Assembly (NCBI RefSeq): GCF_030269925.1
Contig: NC_085114.1
Span: 16,014,001-16,078,000 of the forward strand
DNA length: 64,000 nucleotides
Source of the DNA: Bombyx mori
Lineage: Eukaryota > Arthropoda > Insecta > Lepidoptera > Bombycidae
Direction of reading: 5' to 3'
Shown: positions 32,539 to 44,901 of the stretch, in pieces
How the letters are laid out: each line of letters starts with the position of its first letter
How positions within the stretch are numbered: the stretch's first letter is position 1
Program-made: the position numbers and the translations under genes
Notes under the pieces: model-generated
Seen by the model: only the letters and a program-made list of their open reading frames with translations
Told to the model about the DNA's origin: nothing
The model's database searches: none

Positions 32539-35500
32539 CATACACGTTGTTAAAAGGGATTCCAATCCAATCAAATGTCCTTAGTAAACGCGGCGTCAAA
32601 AGGACTAGTAAAAAAGTAAAATAGACTTTATTACTGCTATGCCTAGACTATGTTTTTATTTTGTCACCTAGGGAAGTATCCCCATATAATCCCATATATG
32701 TATGTATATTACTATTCCATATTCACGGTTTCTGTATTCGCGGCATATTCAAAGAACATACTCCCCGCGAATAAAGAGATTATACTGTATTGTAGATACA
32801 TATATCCAGTATCGGTTTTTCTATATTCTCTTTTTCTTTGTTTATTATCTACAGTAATTAGTTTACCTACATGTGGTCAGTGCCCTTGCAACAGCGAAAT
32901 ATTGAGAACTCAATAAAAGCAATAAGAATTAACACAGAAGAAAATCGTGGTAAAAACCCATTGAATAAATTCTAGTACGGGGCAGGACATCTAACATGAT
33001 CGTATTTTGTTAGGTTATGGTTATAAATCACGGATTCGGTTACTTCACCCGGCTTCCTCTGCTGTTACCCTCCTTAACAACAATATTCTCAACAGATTTA
33101 TTTGGATAGGTAGGCGATTACAAATAAATACCATGAATTAATAAAACAAAAATATATTATTTATAAGTAGCTGCTTGGCTCGTTAATGGTTGGTCCACGG
33201 CCATAGGGTCTGGTGATCACTATCAGGCGGTCTACCGACAGGGTCCATACAAACATAACATTTACATGATTACGTTTATATGTAACGCTCTTTTGACACA
33301 GTCGGCTAAATATTTGGTGACGTATATTTTGGCACTACAACCAGCCCTACCGCGACGCAACTGCATAAGTATTACTTATTAGAAACAGCCCTCCTGACGA
33401 GTCCCCTGTACATGAGTTGTCGTCGACTTGTAAATATTGGAAGACACGAAACATGTTCTTGCTGTTTCCTAACTTATTATTCTATGACGAATCAATTGTT
33501 GGTTAAATAATATCGTCATTTATTGTCAACCACGAAATTTTAATGGTTCGAAATTTTAAGTGTACATTATCCAGTCCATGGATCTAGTCTCGGGTGGGCG
33601 ACACCTAAATAACAAATTCGGCATCAGACTAATGTACTTTGTTTGTTGTATGCAAATGTTTTTGCACTGCACGCAATTTTATGATCCAATTTGATTATCG
33701 CAAAACTCGCTGATCTGATTTCAAGGACAGGAAAAAAGTGTTTATTTGATCGATAAAGTGTGTGAGTCAATGCCGTGGACAAGCGTTGCGTAACAATAAA
33801 AAAACTTCATAGATGATACTAATTGTTTTCCTAAAAATTTCTGCCCTAAAAGAATACTTGGATAATTAAAAATGCAACTTTAATAGGACTTGGTGAATCT
33901 GTTTTTCCCATATCTTACTGTAAGCGTTTTAGGGGTAATGGTCATTGGACACATATTGTTGTACTTACATACGTTACAGACTTAGTATTTTATTTTGTCG
34001 ATTCTAGCTTTGTGTAAAATTGTGAGGAAGCACTCCGAACTGCCGCAAGTTAAATAGAGCTTATAATGTACTTGTATCACAACTGGAGCTATATAATGGA
34101 TATTACTAACAAAATTCGACAACGTATTAAAAAATATATTGAGTATGCAACATACACTCAACACGGCTCAACGATTTCTCCATTGAGTGAAGCGCTTGAA
34201 GCCTCGTGCGACTAACTAACCATACTCGTAATGGCTGATTAAATATTCAAAAACATCCCCCCGTAATCAACGCAACCCTTTGTCAAGTGACAAATTAACT
34301 TAGGTCCCTCGTGTCTGGGCTTGTCACCCTTTTACGCTGAAAAAACTAAAATGAAGGGACGCGGGAGGGACCTTTTTATTTTTGGACTGCAACCACAATA
34401 CTGGTTTGATTACAATCACGAATGTGGTGAACAATAAGTTACAGTCCACGCAAAATTATACGTATCCAGAAATTAAGAATTATAAATATAGCATGAGACA
34501 AGAGACAAAAAGACACAAATCGTGGAGATTGGCAGCAAGCTCTGTCATCTCTAATGTCTCGTCGACAATAACAAGGCGTGCTCTGTTGCTTTCTTTAAGA
34601 ATGAACCCATTCAGGTCGTCGTCTGCAGCACAGCCGTTTGTCCCATACAACTTAGATAAAGTAATATCTTTCGTTGGAGCACAAATTTAAAAGATAGACG
34701 ACCCTTTTATGTCCTATTGAAGGAGAAATTAGTGTATTGTCACTTTCTAAAGCTCAAGGTTCGGAAGCTAGAGTTACAATAGAGCTGTTTTAATACTCGT
34801 GTATGTAGAAGAGTCTTTAATGTTCGCTTAAGTCATTAACATTATTCTGACGCCTTATAGAGCGAACAAATTCAAATTGAATTTCTTTTCTAATGAAGTT
34901 AATATTAGAAGCAAATATATACTAGATGCAGTACCTAACTGGATACTAATAAAATAATACATCGTTATTTTAAGCTAAAGTCTAACTTTGGCTAACGGGT
35001 AATCACTACGAGGAGAAGATGGACTTTTTTGAGCCCGTACCGAACTGAGACGAACCATAAGCTTCTCTGTTCAGTTATAGCTTAAGAAAGCTTATTATAA
35101 AGGTTTTGCAGCTTTCAGTCAGATCTCTTCATAAGAGAAATACTGTAATATTTGACTGGAACAAACGAGGCTATTTGCCCACCAATATCAACCAAAAAAC
35201 CATGCCAGGCACAGCATAGCGCTGTGGTTTTTGCTCGAAATATGATGCCGCGTACATAACTTATCTTGGACGTATAGCTGGCAAATCTGCACCATACAAA
35301 ACTCAAATATATGTAAGTGACACTGAGCTGTATCTAGAGATTAAATAATCGGTGTAGGTGAATTTTTCTTATAGCTAACACCACCTTTGGCGAAGACTCA
35401 TTTATATTGTTCTGACGCCTTCTAACCTTAATAACCTTTGTTCTTCCCGACTACTTCGCCGTCGATAAATGCACCTTTACTGACTGATATCTTCGTCATT

Positions 35501-38500
35501 ATTCGTCTTATCGGCACACGCTACAGATACTATGTAAGTTGCTATTTCTTCATCATGGAATTCTGTCAAGAATATGTATCAGATGGCTTTTTTGCTTGAA
35601 TTCAAAATTCTCTAAGAATTTTACCTTAGGAATAAAGGCACCTGTTAACTTAGCTTCTTATCTTCTTATAAGTCTACAGTGTGTTGCAAATACAATGGTA
35701 TTGCCAGTAGTCATGTTCGATGTAAATCAGTTGAACAATGTTCTGTACTTTTGTTGAATGTAATTTGTAATCATGCCTGAGTCCAGTCCTGTTAGAGGAG
35801 GTGGTTTCAGGGTGGCTGTCGAGGGTGGGTCTGGGACTATAGGATAGCTGTGTTAGCACTTTGTAAGGTGGCAAAAATTCATTAGATTCATTAAGACAGG
35901 GTATTATTATTGGTCTGTCGAGTTCATTTTGCTGAGTTTTATCTCTAATCTGCCTTCGTCATCTTATGATTGAATATTGAGAAGGATGAATGGAGCTTTT
36001 AGGTATAGATGGATAATATCCTATGGCCGTGGTACCCACGGATAATAAAATATCATATAAAGTACTTCTATATTACGACCAAAAGATCCATACTTTAATA
36101 TTATATTTAATAAATGTAAAAGTGTTTTGTTTGTTTGTTCTTGTTTCTGCACGAAACAAAGCAACGAATTTATATGATCCTGGAAAAAATCTCCTTCCCA
36201 CGGGAAACACTTTTATTATGTGTACAAAAAATCCGGGACACATTACAAAAATATTATTGACCCTTTTCCTTGACCACGCGGTTGACGCCGCGGGTAAAAG
36301 CTAGTATTAAATAACTATATTATTTATATTGTAGACATACAGTGTTCAGACAGAGGGTTGCGCCCCTCTGCGGGGCTACCTTAATTGCATATCAAGTTCG
36401 AGCTGTTTACATCTAGGAGTATAATATGTGTTTTGTTATTTGTTGATGTATGTTTGATCATTTTATTGCAGGAAGATCAAACACGTTAATGGACTGTTTG
36501 TCGTTAATCTAACATCTTCCTGGTGTACGAGTTCGTAGTCGTTGAGCTAACACTGCTCGCACATGCTCTGTCCGTAGTAGTTAGGTATATCGGGTCTTAC
36601 TAATAAAAATTGCTAATAAATAAACTGAAATCAAATTATAATTGTAGTATGAGTAGGCTCACGCGCGACGCCACCACTAGGACAAGTATATTGTTAATAA
36701 AGAATAACGTGTGGGTTGTTGGTATAGTTTTCAACCGACTTCCAAAAAGTCTCAATTGGACTGTATTTTTTTATAGTGTTAATTGCTAATAGAGTATTCA
36801 TTACAATTTAGTTAAAATTACAGGCGAATATCGAGATCGATGTGAGGAGCAGATGCTCTGCTGCCGCTGCAAGGCTCGAGTCTCGTTTAAGGAAATATTA
36901 GTCGTGACTCTCAGTAAATAAGGTACAGTATTGTTTAAACTTTTAACTCATATAAGCGAACAGACCGACGGGAGTCGAATATTTATACATTCCGCGGTTC
37001 GATCGTAGATTTATCCATATGGATGTAACCGTGAAAGTCCTTTTAGAAAATAAAGCATAATAGAGTCATTTTGAAAATATATTGGAATATTTATTTTAAT
37101 TAATAACGTAATGCTACGTTGAATGTTTTATTTATTTAAATTGCTTTTTCAGACATACGAATGTAGGGTCCACCTGTGGTTAGTTTTCATCGTGGCCTAT
37201 TGACGTCAGAAATGGTAGGAGCACAGGGAAGCCGCTATTTACTGTTGAGAGCTCTCCGCAAGCTTCGTTTTGAGAAAGATATAACATAGCGCTCGGCAAA
37301 CGACGTGGTGGGGAGTTCATTCCAAAGCCGGACGATACGTGGCTAAAATGAACTCTGGAAACGTACTGTGAATGTACGCAGCGATTCCAGATTCCTGGAT
37401 GGATGACTATCTAGTCTATCTACTCTGCTCTGGTAGCGGGAGGTGTAATAGTAAGAAGGAGATGAAGGAATACATTCGTAAAACATATTCCTATCTAGTT
37501 ATTTACAAGTCTAAATCTACATATTTAAATTTAAAACTAGCTTTGTCCTAGTAGAATCTGTTTTGTTTATTCGTCGGAAATATAAATTTAAATCTAAGGT
37601 TATTTGAAAAAAAAATGTCATTCCACTTTAGCTTTTCACAAGCGGAGGCAAAAGGTTTTTTTCAAGAGCGCTGACATTGACTAATCGCAAGGTTGTCCTA
37701 CTTACTCGGTTGCCAGCTCGCCGAAGCTCAAGTGTTTTCAGTCTATTTCCTCAGAAAGCTTTTATTTATTGCACGGGTGGAACTGCCGCTATACCTATGG
37801 TAGAATTCATTCCTGATGGTAGGTGGCATTCTATTTGTGAAGTCTTTGAGCGCGAGTACCAGTACAGTGGACCGCGTCTTCTTATCTAGCGATCTAAATA
37901 CTTTTGACTTCTTGAAGAGCTCCGTTTTCGTTTATTGATCTCATTACAATAATGTCCAATTACAATTTGATATTAATACAAAATTCTAAGCTACTCTTGG
38001 TAAATAGGTGTCAGGCCTTGATACACGATAATCTGTAGATTGGCAAATGAAACCCTATGAAGCCATCGATACTAAATACATTTTTAAATTCTTAGATACC
38101 TAACATGATGCACGCAGGCCGCGCTGCCGGGGCGATCAGAGCTACGCTGATAACATTACATTAATGTATTTATTACATATGGTTCATGTAGAAGGCTAAG
38201 TACATATAAATAGTTAAGGGTTAAATCATAAGTCTCGATTAATTTCTGGCAGTTGCATAACGGCGCGCGCTGAGGGTGCGGGGGTCGTTCACCCCTAAAG
38301 GTACTATAGGGTTGCGATGGTTGCGATCATAACATACACATGCGTTTTGTTTACATCAAGTTGATGGCTCTTCTTGTGTTATTCGTACTATTTTTACCTT
38401 ACCTTTTTACCTTAGTACTTTGCTTCAAGCGAAATATAGCTAGTGTTTTGGTCACGTCATCGATAATCACTTTCACATATTTTAGTAAATCGTTAAATTA

Positions 38501-39025
38501 CGAAAAATATTTATTATCAATTTTTTTTTATTTTATTATATAAATTTACATTAGTACGCATACAAGTTGTTAGACAAAAAAGACCGGATTGTTAATAAAC
38601 GAAAACTATAGCAATGTAAAAAAAACAATATGCAAACCCCGAGCTGAGCAGAAATACATTTATTTCATGAACTAGCGAAGGTAATTGGGAGACGCTGCGA
38701 GCGGTCTCGAATCCAAAGTAATATTGGGTCGAGTGCAACAAAATAAACGATAACTACAATAGATTTTTTGCTCCATATTTTTTTAATACTAAAAAAATCT
38801 AAAGAATGCATTCGAGATAGTCTGTCCGGATTTTCAATAAAAGAAACGGGCTTGAGACTCCTGGCTCCTCACGCTTCATTGCTGTCATTACTTCCCTACC
38901 ATCCCACAAGTGCAGCAGTATCCTCACATTTTCCTACACAGATACTAGTTTGTTTCTTAAGTCTGGTTAGGAATTTGCAGCTTGACATAATCATGGGTTC
39001 AGGTTTCGTGGATAAGATAATTGTT
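32539..39025. other. Long gene-poor stretch
   Basis: No gene supported. Contents: a decayed repeat-tail near 33175-33260, a lepidopteran dispersed motif (TTTTCAACCGACTTCCAAAA, about 36729-36780), and the C-terminal remnant of a LINE at 37235-37411. The frame at 34382-34690 (102 codons) has no recognisable motif. Confidence 0.4.
37235..37411 (-). pseudogene. C-terminal remnant of a LINE reverse transcriptase ORF
   Basis: The minus strand reads, in one frame, a segment with NLESLRTFTVRFQSSF, a TAG, then LWNELPTTSFAERY and SLRRALNSK before a stop (37237-37235). The RLWNxLPxxxF...RY...FK pattern is the usual extreme C-terminus of jockey/CR1-type ORF2 proteins. The in-frame TAG shows it is dead. 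Confidence 0.7.
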
Positions 39026-39746
39026 GTGCCGCGTTGGGTTTTTTTTTTTTTTTGTCAGGAGGAAATCGCCGGACTTCCGCCCTCCACTGGGGATGGAGGG
39101 CGGGGCATGTCAGAGTCGAACTGACTAAAACCTCCTGTCGCTCAACAACCAACGTCCAAACCTCGCATGAGACAGAACTCATGAAGAGGCAGAGGGGGGA
39201 AAGTGAAGCGTTTAGTGCGGAGCACATCTCTCCCATCACCCTCCCCCTCGGGACGCCGGACCGGCGGTCGTCGGCCTCTCGGTCGGCAGGCTATCCGAAG
39301 CCCGCCTAGATGGCGCCGGTTAGAGTGAGCTATCCTACGGAATACCCCGCTGGACCAGAACCAGCGTGAGTCGAGGATAGCCGGCCTTCCATCACCCGGA
39401 TGCTCTTGCGTAAAACGCGTGCAGAGCAGCTTGCACGTCGTCTTCTTAGGCCCCCCTCGCCGGTCCCCAGACCGACATGTGAGGGGGACCCGAAACACTT
39501 AGAGGGCCAGGGCTTGGGCGAGATCCGCCTCCCTGGCCCCCGCTCGACGGCGGCGGGATTGTGCGTCTCTCACGCGCCCCGCCGCCTCCTTCTGCGAGAT
39601 GGTGCACTCGCAGAAGTCGAGCATCGCCTTCCACGACTCGTCGTCGCCGAGCATCGATGCCACGACACTCGGCAACGACAAGTCGTTTCCTGTTTTTGCG
39701 ACGAGGACACGGCGCCACCCCTCCCATGCGGGGGTGCCGCGTTGGG
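39026..39746 (-). mobile_element. 5'-truncated R1-clade LINE with 13-bp target duplication
   Basis: GTGCCGCGTTGGG occurs at 39026-39038 and again at 39734-39746. Between them, on the minus strand, is the end of a LINE. Its poly(A) tail appears as a T-run at about 39039-39055, preceded by a 3' UTR of about 450 bp and the C-terminus of ORF2. The protein piece (about 39733-39499, GNDLSLPSVV, DFCECTISQKEAA, then an Arg-rich end) is typical of R1/TRAS-like reverse transcriptases. Confidence 0.85.
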
Positions 39747-40139
39747 TAATCGAACTTTCAAAGTATCTCAAAAACAAGGCAACCGTCGTATTCGTAAACT
39801 CACATAAAATCATCTGAATAACAGCTTTTCAATATTTCTAGCTGGAGTATTTTTAGCCTGTGTGGGTGCAACTATTTAAAAAAACAGGTCTTTTTTATGG
39901 GGAATTTGTCGTACTTGTGTATGCAATCGATGTAGCAGAGAATTACATAAAAAAACAATGTAACTTCCTTCAAGATTGAACCACATACGGTTACTTCGAC
40001 AGACCAGACCAGATGTCTCGTCTATTCGGTCACTTCCATAACAAAAACGTAAACGGTGTAATATGAATCTAATGCCCTTGACAATAAAGCTGTATCTAAC
40101 GCTCGTAATGATTAAATATACAGTACATTAATTTTCAAG

Positions 40140-40250
40140 GTGAACGGTCCCTCAGCGGCAATGGGTTCGCTCATGCGTAAGGTGTGACATCAAAGCACCG
40201 TTTGGGAGTAACCCATCTAAGCAATAAAAAAAAATTAAAAACCTACAAAC
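40140..40250 (+). mobile_element. Possible decayed Bm1 tail
   Basis: GTAACCCATCTAAGCAATAA followed by an A-run matches the Bm1 3' terminus. The upstream part is diverged, so the left boundary is uncertain. Confidence 0.4.
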
Positions 40251-40804
40251 GACCAAGAGGACTTTTGCAATGCAGCTGACAATGTTAACTGACGGGTCAG
40301 GAAGTGTGATGTTATATTCATTAATTATAAGCGAATTTACAGGTTCATATGTTCCTCTCAATAAACTAACAAGTTTGAGACTGGGCAAACTATTTTTTAG
40401 TCTTAGTGTAGTGAAGGTCGGGGCAAATAGACCCATGCTCCCCCCTTTTGATATAAAGATCAGGTACCACATGTCTAGTTGGATGCGGAGTTCCATTTAC
40501 CAATCTACAGTTATGTAAAAACATGGACTTTTGGAAAGAAATTTACTAGTGGAATTATCAACAATTACAATATAACACATCGATTGAATTCATTTATTCA
40601 TTTCCGAAGAAGATACGCACTACAGCTTCACCAATAAAATATCTATGATATATCGATATTGCTAGTTAATGGTAGCTATACCGCACGAATGTAAGTTTAC
40701 AACGTACCTTACACTCAGACCGGAATTAAGAAGTTATAACAGGAATTTAAGGGAGATTCCTACTACTACAATGGGCCAATCGTGTAAATGTAGCAATAGA
40801 TCAT

Positions 40805-40975
40805 CGTAAAAATCAAACCCGCAAAATTATAATTAGCGTAGTTACTGGTGGTAGGACCTAGCTAGGCTAGGTGGTAGGTGGCGGCATTTACGTTGTAGAT
40901 ATCTATGGGCTCCAGTAACCACTTAAGACCAGGTGGTCCGTGAGCCCAAGTAAGCAATAATAAAAAAATTAAGAT
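40805..40975 (+). mobile_element. Bm1 SINE, 5'-truncated and internally deleted
   Basis: Has TCAAACCCGCAAAATTATAA, TTACTGGTGGTAGGACCT, GCATTTACGTTGTAGATATC, GGGCTCCAGTAACCACTTAA and a tail AAGCAATAATAAAAAAA, all in Bm1 order. About 120 bp of the Bm1 middle is missing after the GTAGGACCT box. Confidence 0.8.
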
Positions 40976-41570
40976 AGAATTCCAAGAAAACTTTATAATG
41001 ACAATAACTATCGATACTTTGTGTCGTGTTGCGGTATTTCGATATCATGCATCGGGCATCTCTACACGCCACCACGTTGGGTGCCAATACCGTAACACAC
41101 GGAATTCTGTACATGCTTTATAAAATAGCATAGCATAGGACTTTAACCCCGCGAGGTTACAGGTCAAAGACCGATGTTCTAATGTATTATAACAATGCGG
41201 AACGACTGACCTTCATTGTACTATAGTGATAACCAAACTTGAAGTTAAGTACTTTAGTTTTAACGAGGTTTTTATAAATGAAATGAAGTGTCTACTCATC
41301 ACTAACCGATTTGTGAATGCGATAAAAAGACAGATGAAGTGACGTCGCATCTAATTGGACCTGGAAAACGCATTAACTCGAAATATTCAGATGTCAGTAA
41401 CTATGATACCGATTGTTTTGAAACTGGCACTAGGAAGGAAAAAGGCCCGAACCTGTCAGGATTGTAACCAGAGAAATCTCTTCATCGCCTTGCGCTGTAA
41501 CCTCATTCACAAGAAAACATTGAAATTTTATGATCTTACCAACAATAGGAAAGATAAACAAAAGTCGATC

Positions 41571-41764
41571 TTGTTTTTTTATTTTTTTTTCTGCCTATGC
41601 TGATAGCCTTGAGAGGCTATATCAGCTTTCCCTAGCGTGTGTAGGTGAGCTCACGGGTTCAACCTTAGAGAATTTGCTAACACTAGCCCTAGCAAGGGCA
41701 GTGCTTCGCAGAATCTACTACTGGATCGGAATTGCGACCTCCTGGAGAGATCCGGCGAGAAACT
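41571..41764 (-). mobile_element. Short Bombyx repeat (family A), hit by the LINE
   Basis: The plus strand has a T-run, GATAGCCTTGAGAGGCTAT, GTGTAGGTGAGCTCACGGG, CTAGCAAGGGCAGTGCTTC and GATCCGGCGAGAAACT. Copies of the same family in plus orientation are at 48533-48860, 50800-51452 and 56150-56275. The jockey LINE is inserted at its GGCGAGAAACT. Confidence 0.75.
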
Positions 41765-42015
41765 TTTTTTTTTTTTTTTTTTTTTTTATGATTGAAGGAT
41801 TACTGGTGGCCCGGAGGCCTTTCCAGCTTCACCAGGACAGGTGGGCGAGCAAATGCTCAGCCAGGAGGGGTGGGATTTGCTAACAACTGCCCGAGCGCCT
41901 CCGAAGGAGACCTAACAACTCAAGAGCAGTTGCTTCGCGAATGAATCTACTACCGGATCGGAATCGCGACCCACTGAGAAGATCCGGCGAGAAACTCAGC
42001 GGGCTGATGCATGGG

Positions 42016-44898
42016 TTAGGCTGCACGTCGACCTCTTTGTCGAGTTCGACGCGTACGGTTACCGGGGTTCCTCAGCCTGCTCCTAGTGTTAGAGCTGAAG
42101 GTATCTAATGCAAGAGTTATTGGATCTGATGGATCCGTAAGGACGTGTCTAGGGCGACGACGGTGACTTGCTCCTGCGTGATCAGGATTCGGGGAGTAGT
42201 CAGCGGCAGCAACGATAAGGCGATTATCATGACGCATAGCCTTATCGAAGTAACGTTCCGACACTGACTTCATGTGTTTGCGGATCGATTCGAGGCCCAG
42301 GTCGTCGTGTAGGTCGACGTTCCTCACGAACCACGGAGCCCCGACGGCTAACCTGCAAAAGCGGGATTGTAGGGATTGGAGGGTGTCTATGTGTGTGCGG
42401 GCCGCGTGAGCGAACACCACACTCGCGTAAGTCATGACGGGCCTTATGCAAGTTTTGTAAAGTGTCACCTTGTTCCGAAGGGACATTTTACTCCGCTTAC
42501 AGATCATGGGATAGAGTCTGCCGAGAATAAATGCGGCACGATCGCGGACTGTTTTTATATGCGGGCGGAATGTCATGGATGCATCCAGGGTGACTCCCAG
42601 GTACTTGACCTTCCTAGCCCAGGGTATAGGTTGGCCGAAGAGGGTGATCGGGGGTGTGATATTTCTCCTCCTAATGCGGGAGGAAATAAGCGGTGAGTTT
42701 CCCCTTTGAAATAACACTGCTGTGCTTTTCGCTGGGTTGATGTCTATGCGCCATTTTCGGAACCACTGTCCGAGGGTTAACGCTGCACTCTGGAGCTTAC
42801 TCGCGATTAGGGACTTGTTTCTACTTGAGTAGTAAACGGTTGTGTCGTCAGCGAATAAGGCTAGCTGAGTCGGCGGCGACCGGGGAATATCGTTAATAAA
42901 TAAACTAAATAGGAGCGGAGAGAGAACGGAGCCTTGCGGGACTCCAGCCGTGAGTGGTCGCGGGGAGGAGCGGGTTCCCTCTACTCGATATCGAAAAGAG
43001 CGGTTAGACAAGAAGTCTCGTATGATGAGCACGAGACTATCCGGTACGCCCATGTTGAAAAGTTTGAAAATCAAACCGTTGTGCCAGACTTTGTCGAACG
43101 CTTTTGCGACGTCGAAGAAGAGGGCTCCCGTATAGATCGGTTTTGGTCGGTTAAGTCCTACAAGAATGTGCTCCGTGAGGCGGTGCACCTGTTGTACGCA
43201 TGAGTGATTTGCACGGAATCCGAATTGTTCATCGATGAGAATGCCCTTTGATGAGACGAAGTCTCTGAGGCGTTTGTAGAGCAAACGCTCATACAGTTTG
43301 CCCAGAGACATGAGGAGGCTAATCGGGCGGTAACTCGTCGGATGATTTTTTGGTTTACCGGGTTTATGTATGCCGATAACGTCTGCTTCTTTCCACACCG
43401 CGGGAAAGATACAGTTCGCCATAGCGGCATTGAAAATAGATGCCAACATCACGATGAGTTGGATGGGTAGAAGTTTAATAACGCGGTTAGATATACCGTC
43501 GGAACCGGGAGCCTTGCGAGGACGTAGGTCTTTGATCAGGTCTTTAACTTCCATTGGGGTGACGGGTGGTAACGCATCCGAGGGTGGCAAGGAGGCTCTG
43601 CGTTCTACCTCACTGTCTACTAATTCTACATGAACAGGGTCCGCGGATTGAATGCTGGGCGTGCACTGGGTTTGCAATGTATCGGCCAGCAGCTCTGCTT
43701 TTTCGTCATCATCAAACGCCGCGAGTCGACCTGAGGGGCCTACGAGGGGGGGCATAGTTACAACCGTATCCGATTTGAGAGTACGAGCTAAACGGTAGTA
43801 AGACCTTTGAGAGGGCGCGAGTCCTTCTAAGAAATCAGACCACCTAGCATCTCGGATTTCGGCGATGCGAGACTTTACGTCGCGTTGTAGGGCACGCATT
43901 CGAATACGATTTTCCATGGTAGGATACCTATCGTAGGCGCGGATCGAAGCGTTCTTAGCTCTAAGGAGTTCCCTAATATCGTCGGGCAATTCGAAGCGGT
44001 GAAGGAAGTCCTCCGCTACAACTTGCTTCGATGACCTATCTAATGTCGAGGTAATGTGTGACGTTAGGATGTCTATGGCTTCAGCGGTATCCTGAAGAGA
44101 CGGGGTAGAGTCCGGGCTAAACGGGAGCGATGGTGGATCAGATTCAGCCAGGCTGATGCCCAGCGTGTGCCAATCCACCACAGTCCTCGTGACGGGAACG
44201 GAATCGGGAGCGCGACCGAGTTTCATAACGACGGGACGGTGGTCTGAATCTAACTCTGAAACTACTTCGATCGAGTGTAAGCGCAGAGCTACGTTTTTTA
44301 ATAACGCTATGTCGAGTATATCCGGGCGATGCGCGATATTTAGCGGGTAGTGAGTCGGGGTTAGCGGAGCGATGATATCGAAGGCGAGATCATCAACTAG
44401 CGCGTCGAGCCGCCTGCCATTAGGGGTTGTGGTGTGAGAATTCCACCTGATGTGTTTACAATTTAGGTCGCCCGCCAGAATGACAGAGCTTCCCATGCTG
44501 AGCAGCGCCTCGATATCACTGCTTAGAACAATCTTATCCGGTGGAAGATAAACGGACGCGATAACGATCGGCGCGTGTCCCGTCAGTGAGATTCGGCATA
44601 CTGATGCTTCGATGTTAACGAGCGCGGGGGGATCGAGCGGGATGCAGTGCAAGGCTCTTCTGTAGTAGATGACGGTACCACCACCACGAGCAGTGAGCCT
44701 GTCGTTCCTAACCATGTTATAGTTCGCGATTTTAGGGTCGCGGCGCGCGGGCTTAAGTAGAGTCTCCTGTACTAAAAATATGTCAATTTGATGGTCACGC
44801 AAAAAATCACAAACCTGATCACGTTGATTTGCGAGACCGTATGCGTTAAAAAATCCTATTGTTACGGATAGGGGTTTCAGCCTACTTTTGTACGCCAT
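42016..44898 (-). CDS. LINE ORF2: endonuclease and reverse transcriptase
   Basis: 960 aa with no break. The N-terminal third is an apurinic-type endonuclease: GFFNAYGL, FLVQETLLKP, ASVYLPPD, LAGDLNCKHIRWNS and SDHRPVV carry the catalytic Asn, Glu, Asp and His. The middle is a reverse transcriptase: APGSDGISNRV, SYRPISLLMSLGKLYERL, FFDVAKAFDKVWH, GVPQGSVLSPLLFSLFINDI and LFADDTTVYY with the catalytic Asp pair. The C-terminus is Arg-rich. The start is ATG 44898, only three bases after the ORF1 stop (TAA TCA ATG), which suggests coupled re-initiation. It nicks the target and primes reverse transcription there. The intact frame and fresh poly(A) tail suggest a recently active source family. Confidence 0.95.
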   Translation of the reverse strand: MAYKSRLKPLSVTIGFFNAYGLANQRDQVCDFLRDHQIDIFLVQETLLKPARRDPKIANYNMVRNDRLTARGGGTVIYYRRALHCIPLDPPALVNIEASVCRISLTGHAPIVIASVYLPPDKIVLSSDIEALLSMGSSVILAGDLNCKHIRWNSHTTTPNGRRLDALVDDLAFDIIAPLTPTHYPLNIAHRPDILDIALLKNVALRLHSIEVVSELDSDHRPVVMKLGRAPDSVPVTRTVVDWHTLGISLAESDPPSLPFSPDSTPSLQDTAEAIDILTSHITSTLDRSSKQVVAEDFLHRFELPDDIRELLRAKNASIRAYDRYPTMENRIRMRALQRDVKSRIAEIRDARWSDFLEGLAPSQRSYYRLARTLKSDTVVTMPPLVGPSGRLAAFDDDEKAELLADTLQTQCTPSIQSADPVHVELVDSEVERRASLPPSDALPPVTPMEVKDLIKDLRPRKAPGSDGISNRVIKLLPIQLIVMLASIFNAAMANCIFPAVWKEADVIGIHKPGKPKNHPTSYRPISLLMSLGKLYERLLYKRLRDFVSSKGILIDEQFGFRANHSCVQQVHRLTEHILVGLNRPKPIYTGALFFDVAKAFDKVWHNGLIFKLFNMGVPDSLVLIIRDFLSNRSFRYRVEGTRSSPRPLTAGVPQGSVLSPLLFSLFINDIPRSPPTQLALFADDTTVYYSSRNKSLIASKLQSAALTLGQWFRKWRIDINPAKSTAVLFQRGNSPLISSRIRRRNITPPITLFGQPIPWARKVKYLGVTLDASMTFRPHIKTVRDRAAFILGRLYPMICKRSKMSLRNKVTLYKTCIRPVMTYASVVFAHAARTHIDTLQSLQSRFCRLAVGAPWFVRNVDLHDDLGLESIRKHMKSVSERYFDKAMRHDNRLIVAAADYSPNPDHAGASHRRRPRHVLTDPSDPITLALDTFSSNTRSRLRNPGNRTRRTRQRGRRAA

Positions 44899-44901
44899 TG
44901 A

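Noticed and set aside
34382..34690. 102-codon plus-strand frame
   Set aside because: No recognisable domain, no codon bias, and no nearby splice or 3' end signals; probably chance or a very old transposon piece.
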